In this document: positions 16,079-24,360 of the stretch, in pieces
Position numbering within the stretch: the first letter of the stretch is position 1
How the letters are laid out: the number at the start of each line of letters is the position of its first letter
Source: Streptomyces sp. NK15101
GTDB lineage: Bacteria > Actinomycetota > Actinomycetes > Streptomycetales > Streptomycetaceae
Direction of reading: 5' to 3'
Assembly (NCBI RefSeq): GCF_020400725.1
Contig: NZ_JAINVG010000021.1
Location: forward strand, 1-64,000
DNA: 64,000 nt
The notes under the pieces: generated by a model
The model's input: only the letters and a program-made list of their open reading frames with translations
The model's database searches: none
Told to the model about the DNA's origin: nothing
Program-made: the position numbers and the translations under genes

Positions 16079-16929
16079 CCGCCCTCACCTGGACGTCCTC
16101 GGATACACCCGACGGGGCACGGGTCACTCGTCTGCGGCGCGAACTGCGGGCCGTCCACGCCCTGGTCCACCGCGATCTGCTGCGCCTCGCCGGACAGCGC
16201 ACGCACACGGCGATGATGCTGCTCCACCCCGTGCTCTACCTGCTGATCCTGGGCGGCGGTCTGGCCGCCCTCATCCCCCGGTCGTCCCTGGGCGTCGGCT
16301 ACCAGGCCTACCTCTTCCCCGGCATGCTGATGATGACGGTGCAGACGCCCGCCATCATGGTCGGCATCCGTCTGATCACCGACCGGGAGAGCGGCTACCT
16401 GCGCGAGCTCCTGATGGCCCCGGTGCACCGCTCCACCCTGCTCCTGGGAAGCTGCGCGGGCGGCACGCTGACCGCCGCCGTCCAGGGCGCCGTCCTGCTC
16501 GGCCTGGCCGGCGTGGCGGGCCTGCCCTACGATCCGCTCCTCCTGGTGCTGCTTCTCGCCGGCATGGTCCTGGCCTCCTTCACCATCACCGCCCTGGCCC
16601 TCGCCCTCGCCGTGGGGCTGCGCAGGGCCGAGACGTTCCACACCCTGCTCGGCCTGGTGATGATGCCGCTGCTGTTCCTCTCCGGCGGCTTCTTCCCGCT
16701 CTCGGCCCTGCCGGCCTGGGCCCGGACGCTGTCCGACCTCAACCCCCTGGCGTACGCGATCGACCTCCTCCGCCGCACCATCGCCCTGCGGGTACCGGAC
16801 CAGGCGGCCGTCGCGGGAATCGAATGGGCCGGCCGGCAACCGCCCCTGCCCCTCGAAGCCGCCCTGCTCCTGGCCGCCGGCGTCGTCGCCCTGCTGTGGG
16901 CGACGCACCGCTTCAACCGCCCCGAGTGA
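16075..16929 (+). CDS. ABC-2 type permease of the lanthipeptide cluster
   Basis: A 284-aa membrane protein with six hydrophobic segments (about 45-68, 78-98, 120-145, 150-180, 185-205 and 255-275) and the ABC-2/DrrB-type stretch FLSGGFFPLSALPAW followed by NPLAYAIDLLR. The start codon overlaps the ATPase stop. Together they form a two-component exporter. It lacks the peptidase domain of LanT transporters, so leader removal must come from another protease, as is common for class III/IV systems. Confidence 0.9.
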   Translation: MTALTWTSSDTPDGARVTRLRRELRAVHALVHRDLLRLAGQRTHTAMMLLHPVLYLLILGGGLAALIPRSSLGVGYQAYLFPGMLMMTVQTPAIMVGIRLITDRESGYLRELLMAPVHRSTLLLGSCAGGTLTAAVQGAVLLGLAGVAGLPYDPLLLVLLLAGMVLASFTITALALALAVGLRRAETFHTLLGLVMMPLLFLSGGFFPLSALPAWARTLSDLNPLAYAIDLLRRTIALRVPDQAAVAGIEWAGRQPPLPLEAALLLAAGVVALLWATHRFNRPE

Positions 16930-17029
16930 GCGGAAAGACGGGTTCCGCGTCCCGCGCGGGAGCCGGGACCGATTGTCAGTGGGGGGTGAGACGGTAGGAG
17001 CATCCAGTCGGAAAGAGGGGGAAGCTGTC

Positions 17030-18070
17030 TTGTCCGGAACCCAGAACTACATCAATCACGTCGCCCTTGTGCTGGACGCCAGTTCGTCGATGTCACACCT
17101 GAGCGGCAAGGTCGTGGAGGTGGCGGACCAGCAGATCGCCTACCTCGCCCGCCGGTCGAGGGAGCTGGACCAGGAGACCCGCGTCACGGTGTACGTCTTC
17201 GCGGACAAGGTGGAGTGCGTCATCTACGACAAGGACGTGCTGCGGATGCCTTCGTTGAAGCAGCTGTACCGGGTCGGCGGCATGACCGCCCTGCTGGCCG
17301 CCGCGCTGAAGTCGCAGCGGGAGCTGGCGCAGACCGCCCAGCTGTACGGCGACCACAGCTTCCTGACGTTCGTCCTGACGGACGGCCAGGAGAACGCCAG
17401 TCACCGCTGCCCCGACGCCCCGGCCGGCACCGCGCGTGAACTGGTCAAGGCCATGGCCGAGATGATCGCGGCCCAGGAGGACAACTGGACCCTCGCCGTC
17501 CTCGTGCCGGACCAGATGGGCAAGCGCGAGGCCATGAACTGCGGCTTCCCGAAGGAGAACATCGCCGTCTGGGACGCCACCAGCACCCAGGGCCTGGAGG
17601 AGGCCGGGCAGGTCATCCGCGAGGCCACCGAGAAGTTCATGGTGGGGCGCACCAAGGGCATTCGCGGTTCTCGGGCGGTGTTCTCCACGGGCGCGGAGGC
17701 GGTCAACGAGGAGACCATCAAGGCGGCCGGGCTCACCCCGGTGGACCCGTCGGAGTACCGGCTGATTCCGGTGTCCCGTGAGGCGGGGATCCGGGAGTGG
17801 GTCGTCGAGTCCGGGCACGCGTACCGCACGGGCTGCGCGTTCTACCAGTTGAGCAAGGTGGAGAAGATCCAGGCGCGGAAGCAGATCGCGGTACTGGAGA
17901 AGAAGACGGACCGGGTGTACACGGGGCCGCAGGCCCGGGCCCTGCTCGGCCTGCCGGACGTGGAGACGCGGGTCAAGCCCGACCACAACGACGACTTCAC
18001 CATCTTCGTGCAGAGCACCAGCGTCAACCGGAAGCTCGTCTCCCACACGCGGCTCCTCCTCATGAACTGA
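17030..18070 (+). CDS. VWA-domain protein
   Basis: A 346-aa cytoplasmic protein. The VWA domain (about 8-210) has the MIDAS motif LDASSSMS at the start of the first strand and VLTDGQENAS later, as in metal-ion-dependent adhesion folds. The C-terminal 130 residues (GLTPVDPSEYRLIPV to HTRLLLMN) form a second conserved, unnamed domain. There is no signal peptide. TTG 17030 is preferred: GAGGGGGAA lies just upstream, and the VWA strand then begins near residue 10; upstream GTG or TTG codons (16979, 16973) are alternatives. A hairpin follows the stop. Function unknown. Confidence 0.8.
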   Translation: MSGTQNYINHVALVLDASSSMSHLSGKVVEVADQQIAYLARRSRELDQETRVTVYVFADKVECVIYDKDVLRMPSLKQLYRVGGMTALLAAALKSQRELAQTAQLYGDHSFLTFVLTDGQENASHRCPDAPAGTARELVKAMAEMIAAQEDNWTLAVLVPDQMGKREAMNCGFPKENIAVWDATSTQGLEEAGQVIREATEKFMVGRTKGIRGSRAVFSTGAEAVNEETIKAAGLTPVDPSEYRLIPVSREAGIREWVVESGHAYRTGCAFYQLSKVEKIQARKQIAVLEKKTDRVYTGPQARALLGLPDVETRVKPDHNDDFTIFVQSTSVNRKLVSHTRLLLMN

Positions 18071-18079
18071 CGAGTCGCG

Positions 18080-18108
18080 GCCCGGCCGGCCCCTGGGACC
18101 GGCCGGGC
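18080..18108. terminator. hairpin between converging VWA and HAD genes
   Basis: GCCCGGCCGG (18080-18089) and CCGGCCGGGC (18099-18108) form a 10-bp stem with a 9-nt loop, between two converging stop codons. It can act on both strands. Confidence 0.7.
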
Positions 18109-18118
18109 ACCGGCCTCG

Positions 18119-18757
18119 TCATCCGAGCGGGACGCTTCCTCGGGCGAGGGGGCCGGCGTCGAGGTGGGCGGCGATGCGCGCGAAGGTTCGGGGGTTGTCC
18201 TCGAACAGGTGCGCCTGCATGCCGGCCGCCCGGGCGGCCTCGACGTTGACCGCGACGTCGTCGATGAACAGGCAGCTCTCCGGGCGCGCGTCCAGGGCGG
18301 CGCATGCGGCTTCGAAGGCGCGCGGGTCGGGCTTCTCGATGCCGATCTCGTGTGAGTAGACGATCCGGTCGACCAGTTCGTCGAAGCGGTACAGCTCCGT
18401 CTCCCGCTCGCGGGCCCCGACGAAACTGTTGCTCAGGATGCCCAGCCCGCACTTCCCCCGCAGTCCTCGCACATGGTCGATGAGCTCGTCGTTCGGGGTC
18501 CCCAGATACTCCGTCCAGAGGTCGGCCATGAAAGCCTCGACGTGCGGGCCGTCGAGGCCCAGACGTGACGCCACCTCCCTGTGCACGTCCCGCTCACCGA
18601 CGGCCCCGATGCCGCCGGCCGCCCACACGTCCCGCATGCGCTCGTTCACGCCGCCGTCCGGCAGTCCCAGCCGCTCCTCCCACCGGCGCACCCATCCCGT
18701 CTCCGGCGTGATCTCCAGCACGCCCCCGATGTCGAAGATCACGCAGGTCACGGACAC
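18119..18757 (-). CDS. HAD-family hydrolase
   Basis: A 212-aa HAD-like phosphatase. Motif I is FDIGGVLE (Gly replaces the second Asp found in most phosphatases, as in several YihX/epoxide-hydrolase-like HADs), motif II LSNS, motif III KPDPRAFE and motif IV FIDDVAVNVEAARAAGM. The helical cap lies between motifs I and II. GTG 18757 follows GGAGGGGG; further GTGs lie nearby. Substrate unknown. Converges with the VWA gene. Confidence 0.85.
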   Translation of the reverse strand: MSVTCVIFDIGGVLEITPETGWVRRWEERLGLPDGGVNERMRDVWAAGGIGAVGERDVHREVASRLGLDGPHVEAFMADLWTEYLGTPNDELIDHVRGLRGKCGLGILSNSFVGARERETELYRFDELVDRIVYSHEIGIEKPDPRAFEAACAALDARPESCLFIDDVAVNVEAARAAGMQAHLFEDNPRTFARIAAHLDAGPLARGSVPLG

Positions 18758-18936
18758 GCGCACTCCCCCTCCTCGTTCCACCCGGATCACCGGGCGGGCC
18801 TCATGCCGCCGGTTCACGCGTCGGCAGGGACACTCTCGTCTCGCGCCCCGGGCCACGGTCAAGCGATCGCCGAGGCCTGTGACACCCCTGTCGCAATCCG
18901 CCACCACGCTCCGCCCATCGGGCGGCCTGCGAAGCT

Positions 18937-19371
18937 GTGCCCACGACATCGACGGACGACCAGCTGCTCGGCGAGCTGATCGAGCGCTCGCACTCCCCGG
19001 ACTGGGCCGTCCGGGCCGCCGCCGGCCGGCAGCTCGCGGCGTCGGAGCAGGCCGGCCGAGGAGGGGAGGTCCTTCTCCGCCTCCTCCTGGACGCTCACGA
19101 CACCGCGGTCACCCAGGCCACGGCAGACGCCCTCCTCGAACGCGGGGACATCCTGGGGCTTCGCCACGTCCTGCTGGCTCTGGCCCGGGCGACCTCGGAG
19201 TGCACGGCGGACGAGCTGGCCGCGGCCTTCCAGGGCACTCCGGCGTGGATGACCGGCGAGGGCCTGAACCGGCTGCTCGGGCAGCTGCGAGAGCTCTCAG
19301 AGGACGACGACGCCGGGGTCCGCCGGGAGGCGCTCACCCTGCTCGCCGAGACGGCACCGGCCGGAGGCTGA
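18937..19371 (+). CDS. small HEAT-repeat-like protein
   Basis: A 144-aa all-helical protein. Units such as DWAVRAAAGRQLAASEQA, HDTAVTQATADALLER and DDAGVRREALTLLAETA look like HEAT/armadillo helices. There is no enzyme motif, signal or membrane segment. GTG 18937 gives a compact N-terminus, although no ribosome-binding site stands out. Similar short HEAT proteins in Streptomyces are uncharacterised. Confidence 0.7.
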   Translation: MPTTSTDDQLLGELIERSHSPDWAVRAAAGRQLAASEQAGRGGEVLLRLLLDAHDTAVTQATADALLERGDILGLRHVLLALARATSECTADELAAAFQGTPAWMTGEGLNRLLGQLRELSEDDDAGVRREALTLLAETAPAGG

Positions 19372-19382
19372 CGGCACGGCGT

Positions 19383-19457
19383 CCCGGCCGCGCCACGGAG
19401 CCACGGCCGCACCGCGGAATCCCGGCCGCGCCACGGACCACGGCCGCGCCGCGGCGC
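19383..19457. repeat. two-copy 38-bp tandem repeat
   Basis: A 38-bp unit beginning CCCGGCCGCGCCACGGA (19383-19420) is followed directly by a second copy (19421-19457) with one deletion and a few substitutions. It lies between the HEAT-like gene and the Sir2 gene and encodes nothing recognisable. Confidence 0.65.
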
Positions 19458-19506
19458 CGCCGGTCACGGGAGCGCACACCAGGGGGCCGTTTCGTACCCT
19501 GGCGGC

Positions 19507-20409
19507 ATGCGCATGCGTCCCACTCTGAGCTGGACCCCCGACGAGGACCTGCCGCCGGGTACGACGGACCTGGGGCCGGTCGTCGACGCGCTGGACACCG
19601 GCGGTGTGCTGGTGCTCAGCGGGGCGGGGATCTCCACCGAGTCCGGCATCCCCGACTACCGGGGCCAGGGCGGAAGTCTCAGCCGGCACACCCCGATGAC
19701 CTTCCAGGACTTCACCGGCAGCGCCCAGGCCCGGCGCCGGTACTGGGCACGCAGCCATCTCGGCTGGCGCACCTTCGGTCGCGCGCTGCCCAACGCCGGG
19801 CACCGGGCGGTCGCCGCCTTCGCCCGCCACGGTCTGCTCTCGGGCGTGATCACCCAGAACGTCGACGGTCTGCACCAGGCCGCGGGCAGCGGAGGGGTGG
19901 TGGAGCTCCACGGCAGTCTGGCCCGGGTCGTCTGCCTCTCCTGCGGGACGTACAGCCCGCGCCACGAGCTCGCGCGGCGGCTGGAAGAGGCCAATGCGGG
20001 TTTCCGGCCGGTGGCGGCCGGGATCAACCCGGACGGTGACGCCGATCTGACCGACGAGCAGGTCGGCGACTTCCAGGTGGTGCCCTGCGCGAACTGCGGC
20101 GGCGTCCTCAAGCCCGACGTGGTGTTCTTCGGCGAGGCCGTCCCGCCCCGGCGGGTCGAGCACTGCCGCGGGCTGGTCGACGAGGCGGCCTCGCTGCTGG
20201 TGCTCGGCTCCTCGCTCACGGTGATGTCGGGCCTCCGGTTCGTCCGCCAGGCGGCCCAGGCGGGGAAGCCCGTGCTGATCATCAACCGGGACCCGACCCG
20301 AGGCGACCGGCACGCCCTCTCCCGTGTCGCCCTTCCCCTCGGGGCGGCCCTGACCAGCCTCGCCGAGCGGCTCGACATCCCCACCGGGGATCCGGCGGAG
20401 CTCGGCTGA
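19507..20409 (+). CDS. Sir2-family NAD-dependent protein deacylase
   Basis: A 300-aa sirtuin. NAD-binding motif GAGISTESGIPDYRG (about 39-53), TQNVDGLH and catalytic His in ELHGS; zinc ligands CLSC and CANC; then KPDVVFFGE and LGSSLTVMSG. All catalytic elements are present. It removes acyl groups from protein lysines with NAD+ consumption. TACCCT (19495-19500) is 6 nt upstream of the ATG, suggesting a leaderless mRNA. A bidirectional hairpin follows. Confidence 0.93.
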   Translation: MRMRPTLSWTPDEDLPPGTTDLGPVVDALDTGGVLVLSGAGISTESGIPDYRGQGGSLSRHTPMTFQDFTGSAQARRRYWARSHLGWRTFGRALPNAGHRAVAAFARHGLLSGVITQNVDGLHQAAGSGGVVELHGSLARVVCLSCGTYSPRHELARRLEEANAGFRPVAAGINPDGDADLTDEQVGDFQVVPCANCGGVLKPDVVFFGEAVPPRRVEHCRGLVDEAASLLVLGSSLTVMSGLRFVRQAAQAGKPVLIINRDPTRGDRHALSRVALPLGAALTSLAERLDIPTGDPAELG

Positions 20410-20444
20410 AGCACCGGAGCCCCCGTCGGCCGGTGGAGACGGAC

Positions 20445-20487
20445 CGCACCGGAGGGCCCGACCACGCGGTCGGGGCCCTCCGGTGCG
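20445..20487. terminator. bidirectional terminator hairpin
   Basis: About 19 paired bases (CGCACCGGAGGGCC and onward, 20445-20463, with 20468-20487), one bulged G and a 4-nt loop. It separates the converging Sir2 and Cys-rich-protein genes. Confidence 0.75.
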
Positions 20488-20500
20488 GCCGGCCGGGTGC

Positions 20501-20974
20501 TCAGCCGGCCGCCGCGATCCAGGCGTCGAGCTGTTCCTGCGTCGTGGCCGGGTCGGCCACCAGCTCGGCCAGGGTGTCGTCGACGCGGTGGCGGGTCGCG
20601 ATCGCGGGGCACCGCAGGCACGCGGCGATGCCGGTCTGGGTCCACCACTGGCACCGGGGCCGCAGGTGACACCGCGGGACGGAGCCGTCCTCACGCGCGA
20701 CCGGCCGCGCCATGACGCGTTCGACCAGGGTGCAGTCGGCGCCCCGGCGGTTCACGCAGTCGCTCACGCAGTGCGAGGCGAAGCGCAGGATGCGGCGCGG
20801 TTCGATGTCCGCGGGGACATCGCCGAGCACCTCGGACGCCGGCACCGGATCGGCCAGGTAGACCACGCTCCCGTCCTGCCCGGACCGGACGCCCAGGACG
20901 ACGGACTCCGGGGAGTGCGCCTCGCCGCTGGGGCACCATGTCTGCGTCGGCTCGTTCCCGCCCACGGTGGTCAC
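20501..20974 (-). CDS. Cys-rich protein of unknown function (possible Fe-S or zinc protein)
   Basis: A 157-aa soluble protein with eight cysteines, seven of them in two clusters: Cys69-x3-Cys73-x7-Cys81 and Cys102-x5-Cys108-x10-Cys119-x2-Cys122. The second cluster reads RCHLRPRCQWWTQTG then ACLRCP. This spacing suggests metal or Fe-S binding; I cannot name the family. GTG 20974 is preceded by GGAGAG. It starts 9 bp after the stop of an 80-aa exported peptide gene on the same strand, so the two form an operon. The C-terminus is helical (TLAELVADPATTQEQLDAW). Confidence 0.75.
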   Translation of the reverse strand: MTTVGGNEPTQTWCPSGEAHSPESVVLGVRSGQDGSVVYLADPVPASEVLGDVPADIEPRRILRFASHCVSDCVNRRGADCTLVERVMARPVAREDGSVPRCHLRPRCQWWTQTGIAACLRCPAIATRHRVDDTLAELVADPATTQEQLDAWIAAAG

Positions 20975-20983
20975 CTCTCCGTC

Positions 20984-21226
20984 TCAGCAGGCGGTGCGGG
21001 AAGTGAGCGTCGCCTGACCACCGGTGCTGCCGCCGATCTCGGCGGCCCCGTCCTGCCGGTCCAGTTCGGCGGCGACTCCGATGCTCTCCTTGAGCTGGGC
21101 CACCGTCGTGATCCGGTCGGACCCGACCGGGGCCGATTCGCTCTCCGCACCGACCACGGCCACCAGGCCCGCGGCCAGCAACGCGGCGGCACCGGCCGCG
21201 GCCGCCCTACGCGTCGGACTCTCCAT
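20984..21226 (-). CDS. small exported peptide, partner of the Cys-rich protein
   Basis: An 80-aa peptide with a Sec-type signal or single membrane helix (RRAAAAGAAALLAAGLVAVVG) and a polar tail (VAQLKESIGVAAELDRQDG) ending in TSRTAC, a C-terminal cysteine. AGGAG stands 7 nt before ATG 21226. The downstream gene encodes a Cys-rich protein. It may be a processed peptide, but there is no double-Gly or lipobox motif to support a specific class. Confidence 0.7.
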   Translation of the reverse strand: MESPTRRAAAAGAAALLAAGLVAVVGAESESAPVGSDRITTVAQLKESIGVAAELDRQDGAAEIGGSTGGQATLTSRTAC

Positions 21227-21456
21227 GACGTACTCCTGTCTCACGGTGGTTGGGAGTCAGGAGCGTAGGTGCGCCACAGGTCCGGGGTCGGCACTCGGCA
21301 GCGGCAGTCGTGCGGCAGTCGCGCCGGCCGGGGGCGTTCCTGCCGGGGCGGGAACCACGGGGCTCGCCGTACCGGCGACTCCGTTCGCCGGATGGGGCGT
21401 TGTTGGCGCGGCCCGTGGCTCCGCCGACGGTCGTCGGGAACCGGGAGGACCGCACG

Positions 21457-21618
21457 ATGACGAACCGGCGGAGGCTCTGGGCGAGGCTGGTGGAGAAGCC
21501 GCCGCTCAGTGCCACGGGCGACCGCCGTCACGACGATTCCGAGGCGGGGATCCATCCGGTCGAGGTCCCGGTGCCCGAGCTGTACCCGCTCTCGGAGCCC
21601 GCCGCGCACAGGCCCTAA
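21457..21618 (+). CDS. small hypothetical protein (53 aa)
   Basis: MTNRRRLWARLVEKPPLS at the start, then an acidic/Pro-rich tail (HPVEVPVPELYPLSEP). GGGAGGAC (21443-21450) is well placed before ATG 21457. No signal peptide or motif. It ends 9 bp before the acetyltransferase gene, whose -10-like element overlaps its end. The remaining intergenic stretch 21227-21456 shows nothing else I can support. Confidence 0.5.
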   Translation: MTNRRRLWARLVEKPPLSATGDRRHDDSEAGIHPVEVPVPELYPLSEPAAHRP

Positions 21619-21627
21619 CGTGGGTCC

Positions 21628-22176
21628 ATGCTCACGACGACGCCACGGGTCGAACTAAGCCCGCTCACCCTCTCCGATCAGGACGAGTTCTGCACGCTCG
21701 TGCGGGCCAGCTCCGCACTGCACCAGCCGTGGATGCAACTGCCCGCGACGGCGGAGGCGTTCCGGGACTGGATGCGCCGCTTCGACGACGGCACCAACCA
21801 GGGGTTCCTGGTCCGTGTCCGGGAGACCGGCGAGGCCGCGGGCACGGTCAACATCAACTCGATCATCCGGGGCCGCTACCAGGGCGCTTCCCTCGGCTAT
21901 GCGGCCTTCGCCCCGTCCGCGGGCTCCGGGTACATGACCGAAGGGGTCGCCCTCACCCTTCGGTACGCCTTCACCGAACTGCGGCTCCACCGGCTCGAGG
22001 CCTGCATCCAGCCGGCGAACAAGGCGTCCCTGGCCCTGGTCCAGCGGCTGGGCTTCCGCTACGAAGGGGTTTCGCCCGCCTACCTCTACATCGACGGGGG
22101 CTGGCGGGACCACGAGCGCTGGGCCGTCACCGCACCGCATCCGTGGACGCCCGATCCCTCCCTTCCCGAGGTCTGA
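21628..22176 (+). CDS. RimJ/RimL-type GNAT acetyltransferase
   Basis: A 182-aa protein of the acetyl-CoA-dependent N-acetyltransferase superfamily. The RimJ-like pattern is visible: VELSPLTLSDQDEF, GTVNINSIIRG, LGYAAFAPSAGSGYMTEG (acetyl-CoA loop), ALRYAF-like LTLRYAFTELRLHRLEA and NKASLALVQRLGFRYEG. It probably acetylates a protein N-terminus or an amino group on a small molecule. TAACGT (21616-21621) lies 6 nt before ATG 21628, suggesting leaderless translation. Confidence 0.9.
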   Translation: MLTTTPRVELSPLTLSDQDEFCTLVRASSALHQPWMQLPATAEAFRDWMRRFDDGTNQGFLVRVRETGEAAGTVNINSIIRGRYQGASLGYAAFAPSAGSGYMTEGVALTLRYAFTELRLHRLEACIQPANKASLALVQRLGFRYEGVSPAYLYIDGGWRDHERWAVTAPHPWTPDPSLPEV

Positions 22177-22195
22177 GCCAGGTACCGCCGTGACG

Positions 22196-23032
22196 TCATC
22201 CGGCGACGGCCCCGGGGCGGAGGAACTCCCCGGCTCCCCGCAGGCGGGTGGCCAGCCGGCTCCGGGTCGCGCGGCCGTCGAGGACGATGCGGAGGCCGCC
22301 GGGCAGATCGGTGTCGGCGCGGCGGCCGGTCGGCAGACGGGACGGGTCGAGGCCGTCCCGCCGCGCGATGAGCGTGCCGAGTTCATGGCGGGTGACGGCC
22401 TGCGGGCCCGCGAGGTGGAAGACGCCGGTCTCGTCGGACCGGGCGAGTTCCCAGAGCGCTGCGGCCAGGTCGCCCACGTGGACGGGGCAGCGGACGTCGT
22501 CGGTGAACAGGACCCCGCGTCGGGTGCCCGCCACCAGTTGGTGCACGTGGCGTTCGTGCCCGGACCGGCCGTCGCCGACGATCAGCGAGGTCCGCGCGAC
22601 GACCGCGTCGGCGCACAGCAACCGCACGGCGGTCTCGGCCGTCGCCTTCGCCGCCCCGTACGGGGTGACCGGTTCCGGCACGCACGTCTCGTCGTACGGG
22701 TCGGGGCGGCCCGGGAAGACGGCGTCGGTGGAGACGTGCACCAGCCGGATGCCCCGTCGCGCCGCGGTCCGGGCCAGGAGCACGCCTCCCTCGGCGGTGA
22801 CCGCCCAGTCCGCCCCGCCGCTGCTCGCGTTGATCACCACACGGGGGTCCACCGCGTCCAGGACCTCCCGCAGGCGGGCGGGATCGCGCAGGTCCAGCCG
22901 GTGCCACGCCACCCCCGGTGCTTCGCCCGGGCGCGAGTGGAAGGTGGCGGCCGTGTCCCGGCCCGCCGTACTCCCCTGGCGGGCGAGCTCGGCGCCGAGA
23001 TACCCGCTGCCGCCGACAATCAGTACCGTCAT
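22196..23032 (-). CDS. RmlD-like NAD(P)-dependent sugar-nucleotide reductase
   Basis: A 278-aa short-chain (extended) dehydrogenase. GGSGYLGAELA is the nucleotide-binding glycine motif; the catalytic region has STDAVF and PYGAAKATAE (Tyr-x3-Lys); INASSGGADW precedes it. This is close to dTDP-4-dehydrorhamnose reductase, but no other deoxysugar gene is nearby, so the substrate is uncertain. ATG 23032 starts exactly at the Rossmann strand. Confidence 0.87.
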   Translation of the reverse strand: MTVLIVGGSGYLGAELARQGSTAGRDTAATFHSRPGEAPGVAWHRLDLRDPARLREVLDAVDPRVVINASSGGADWAVTAEGGVLLARTAARRGIRLVHVSTDAVFPGRPDPYDETCVPEPVTPYGAAKATAETAVRLLCADAVVARTSLIVGDGRSGHERHVHQLVAGTRRGVLFTDDVRCPVHVGDLAAALWELARSDETGVFHLAGPQAVTRHELGTLIARRDGLDPSRLPTGRRADTDLPGGLRIVLDGRATRSRLATRLRGAGEFLRPGAVAG

Positions 23033-23225
23033 GCCGCCCCACGCTACGTCGGCGGCAGGCGCCCCGGGGACGGATCCGCCCCATCCCTCCGGTGCCGGAC
23101 CCACCGTCCCGTCCGGTTCACCCCTGCGGGGCTTCCCCCGGGATTCGCCGGACCCCCCGCCCGGCCGGCGGTCTGGCGTACGGACTTGCCGGGCCGCCCG
23201 ACCGCGGCCGCATGAGGAGGGTCCT

Positions 23226-23351
23226 GTGCCATCGCCCTGCGACCCCCGGTACGCTCCCGCCGGTGACGTGAGTGCGGCGATGATGCTGGTCGACTCCCGG
23301 CTCAAGGCCGTCCCCACCATGGCCGGCCCGGCCGACGCGGACCGGTGCTGA
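23226..23351 (+). CDS. possible small protein (41 aa)
   Basis: GTG 23226 follows GAGGAGG (23214-23220) at good spacing. The peptide begins VPSPCDPRYAPAG, continues AAMMLVDSRLKAVPTMAG and ends in Cys. No family recognised; low confidence. The stretch 23033-23225 upstream of it holds no other gene that I can support. Confidence 0.35.
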   Translation: MPSPCDPRYAPAGDVSAAMMLVDSRLKAVPTMAGPADADRC

Positions 23352-23361
23352 CCTTCGGACC

Positions 23362-24171
23362 TCACGCACGGTCGGCCATGAAGGCCGTCAGGTCGCGGAG
23401 TACGCGGTCCGGGTCCTCCCAGTACGGGACGTGACCCACGCCCTCGTAGACGAGGAGCCGGGAGTCGGGGATCGTGTCGAGGATCGTCTGCTGGTCCTCG
23501 CGGGTCAGGATCGGGTCCTGGTCACCCCAGACGACCAGGGTGGGGACGAGGATGCCCGTGAGGGTGGCCCGCAGGTCGGTCTCGAGCAGCCCGCGCAGGG
23601 TCTCGCGCCAGACGTGCGCCGGGGCCTTGAGGCACTCGTCGGCGACGGTCTGCAGAAAGCCGCGCCCCATGGGGGTCGCCGTCAGGCCGTCGGCCATGGC
23701 TGCCGCGAGCGCCGGATCCACGGGGTCCTCCAACTCCCGGACCGTTTCCCAGAATTCCGCGGCCTTCGGCTTGTCCGCGAGGGTGGCCGGGACGCCGAGC
23801 AGGACGAGGCCCGCCACTCGGTCCGGTCGGCTGCCCGCGACGATGCGGGCCTGCACCCCGCCGCTCGATCCGCCGACCAGTACCGCCCGCTCGATGCCCA
23901 CGCCGTCCATGAACGCGACCAGGTCCTCGGCGAAGTCCTCCGGCAGGTAGCCGTCGGGCGGCTTGTCGGCGTCGCCGTGGCCGCGTTGGGTCGGGGCGTA
24001 GGCGTGCAGGCCGGGAGGCAGACGGCGCAGCATCGGCTCGAACGTCCACCAGGAGTCCAGGTAGCCGTGGAGCAGGACGAGCGGTGTGCCCCCCGGACGG
24101 CCGGCTTCCGCGTACGGAAGCGTGGGGCGCCCCTCTCCCAGGACGGCTCTGTGCACGGCGACAACGGCCAT
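23362..24171 (-). CDS. alpha/beta-hydrolase
   Basis: A 269-aa alpha/beta-hydrolase. LLHGYLDSWWTF carries the oxyanion region, GGSSGGVQARI the nucleophile elbow (GxSxG), WGDQDPI the acid and EGVGHVPYWEDP the catalytic His. There is no signal peptide. GAGGAGG precedes ATG 24171. Likely an esterase or C-C hydrolase acting on a small ester; the substrate cannot be read. Confidence 0.88.
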   Translation of the reverse strand: MAVVAVHRAVLGEGRPTLPYAEAGRPGGTPLVLLHGYLDSWWTFEPMLRRLPPGLHAYAPTQRGHGDADKPPDGYLPEDFAEDLVAFMDGVGIERAVLVGGSSGGVQARIVAGSRPDRVAGLVLLGVPATLADKPKAAEFWETVRELEDPVDPALAAAMADGLTATPMGRGFLQTVADECLKAPAHVWRETLRGLLETDLRATLTGILVPTLVVWGDQDPILTREDQQTILDTIPDSRLLVYEGVGHVPYWEDPDRVLRDLTAFMADRA

Positions 24172-24249
24172 CGCGGCCCTCCTCACCTCTCCTTCCCCCA
24201 GCATAGGAAGGACGGGTGAAGAGGGACAGTCGGGACCTTCTCGGGGGGC

Positions 24250-24360
24250 TCAGCGGCTCGGGCCGGCCTCCCCGTGCGGGTACGAGAGCTTCTCGGCGTT
24301 GCTCACGGCGCAGAGGCCGGTGACGAGGCCGTCGTCGACGCGCATCGCGAGGACGGTGTG
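24250..24360 (-). pseudogene. C-terminal remnant of an ECF sigma factor (SigJ/ECF41-like)
   Basis: Thirty-six codons directly after, and in frame with, the HTTM stop encode TVLAMRVDDGLVTGLCAVSN then AEKLSYPHGE. This matches the end of the SnoaL-like C-terminal domain of SigJ-type sigma factors (family pattern: VxDGxVTGLYxVRNPEKL). The rest of the gene is gone. It indicates that a deletion or insertion placed the HTTM operon here. Confidence 0.6.
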
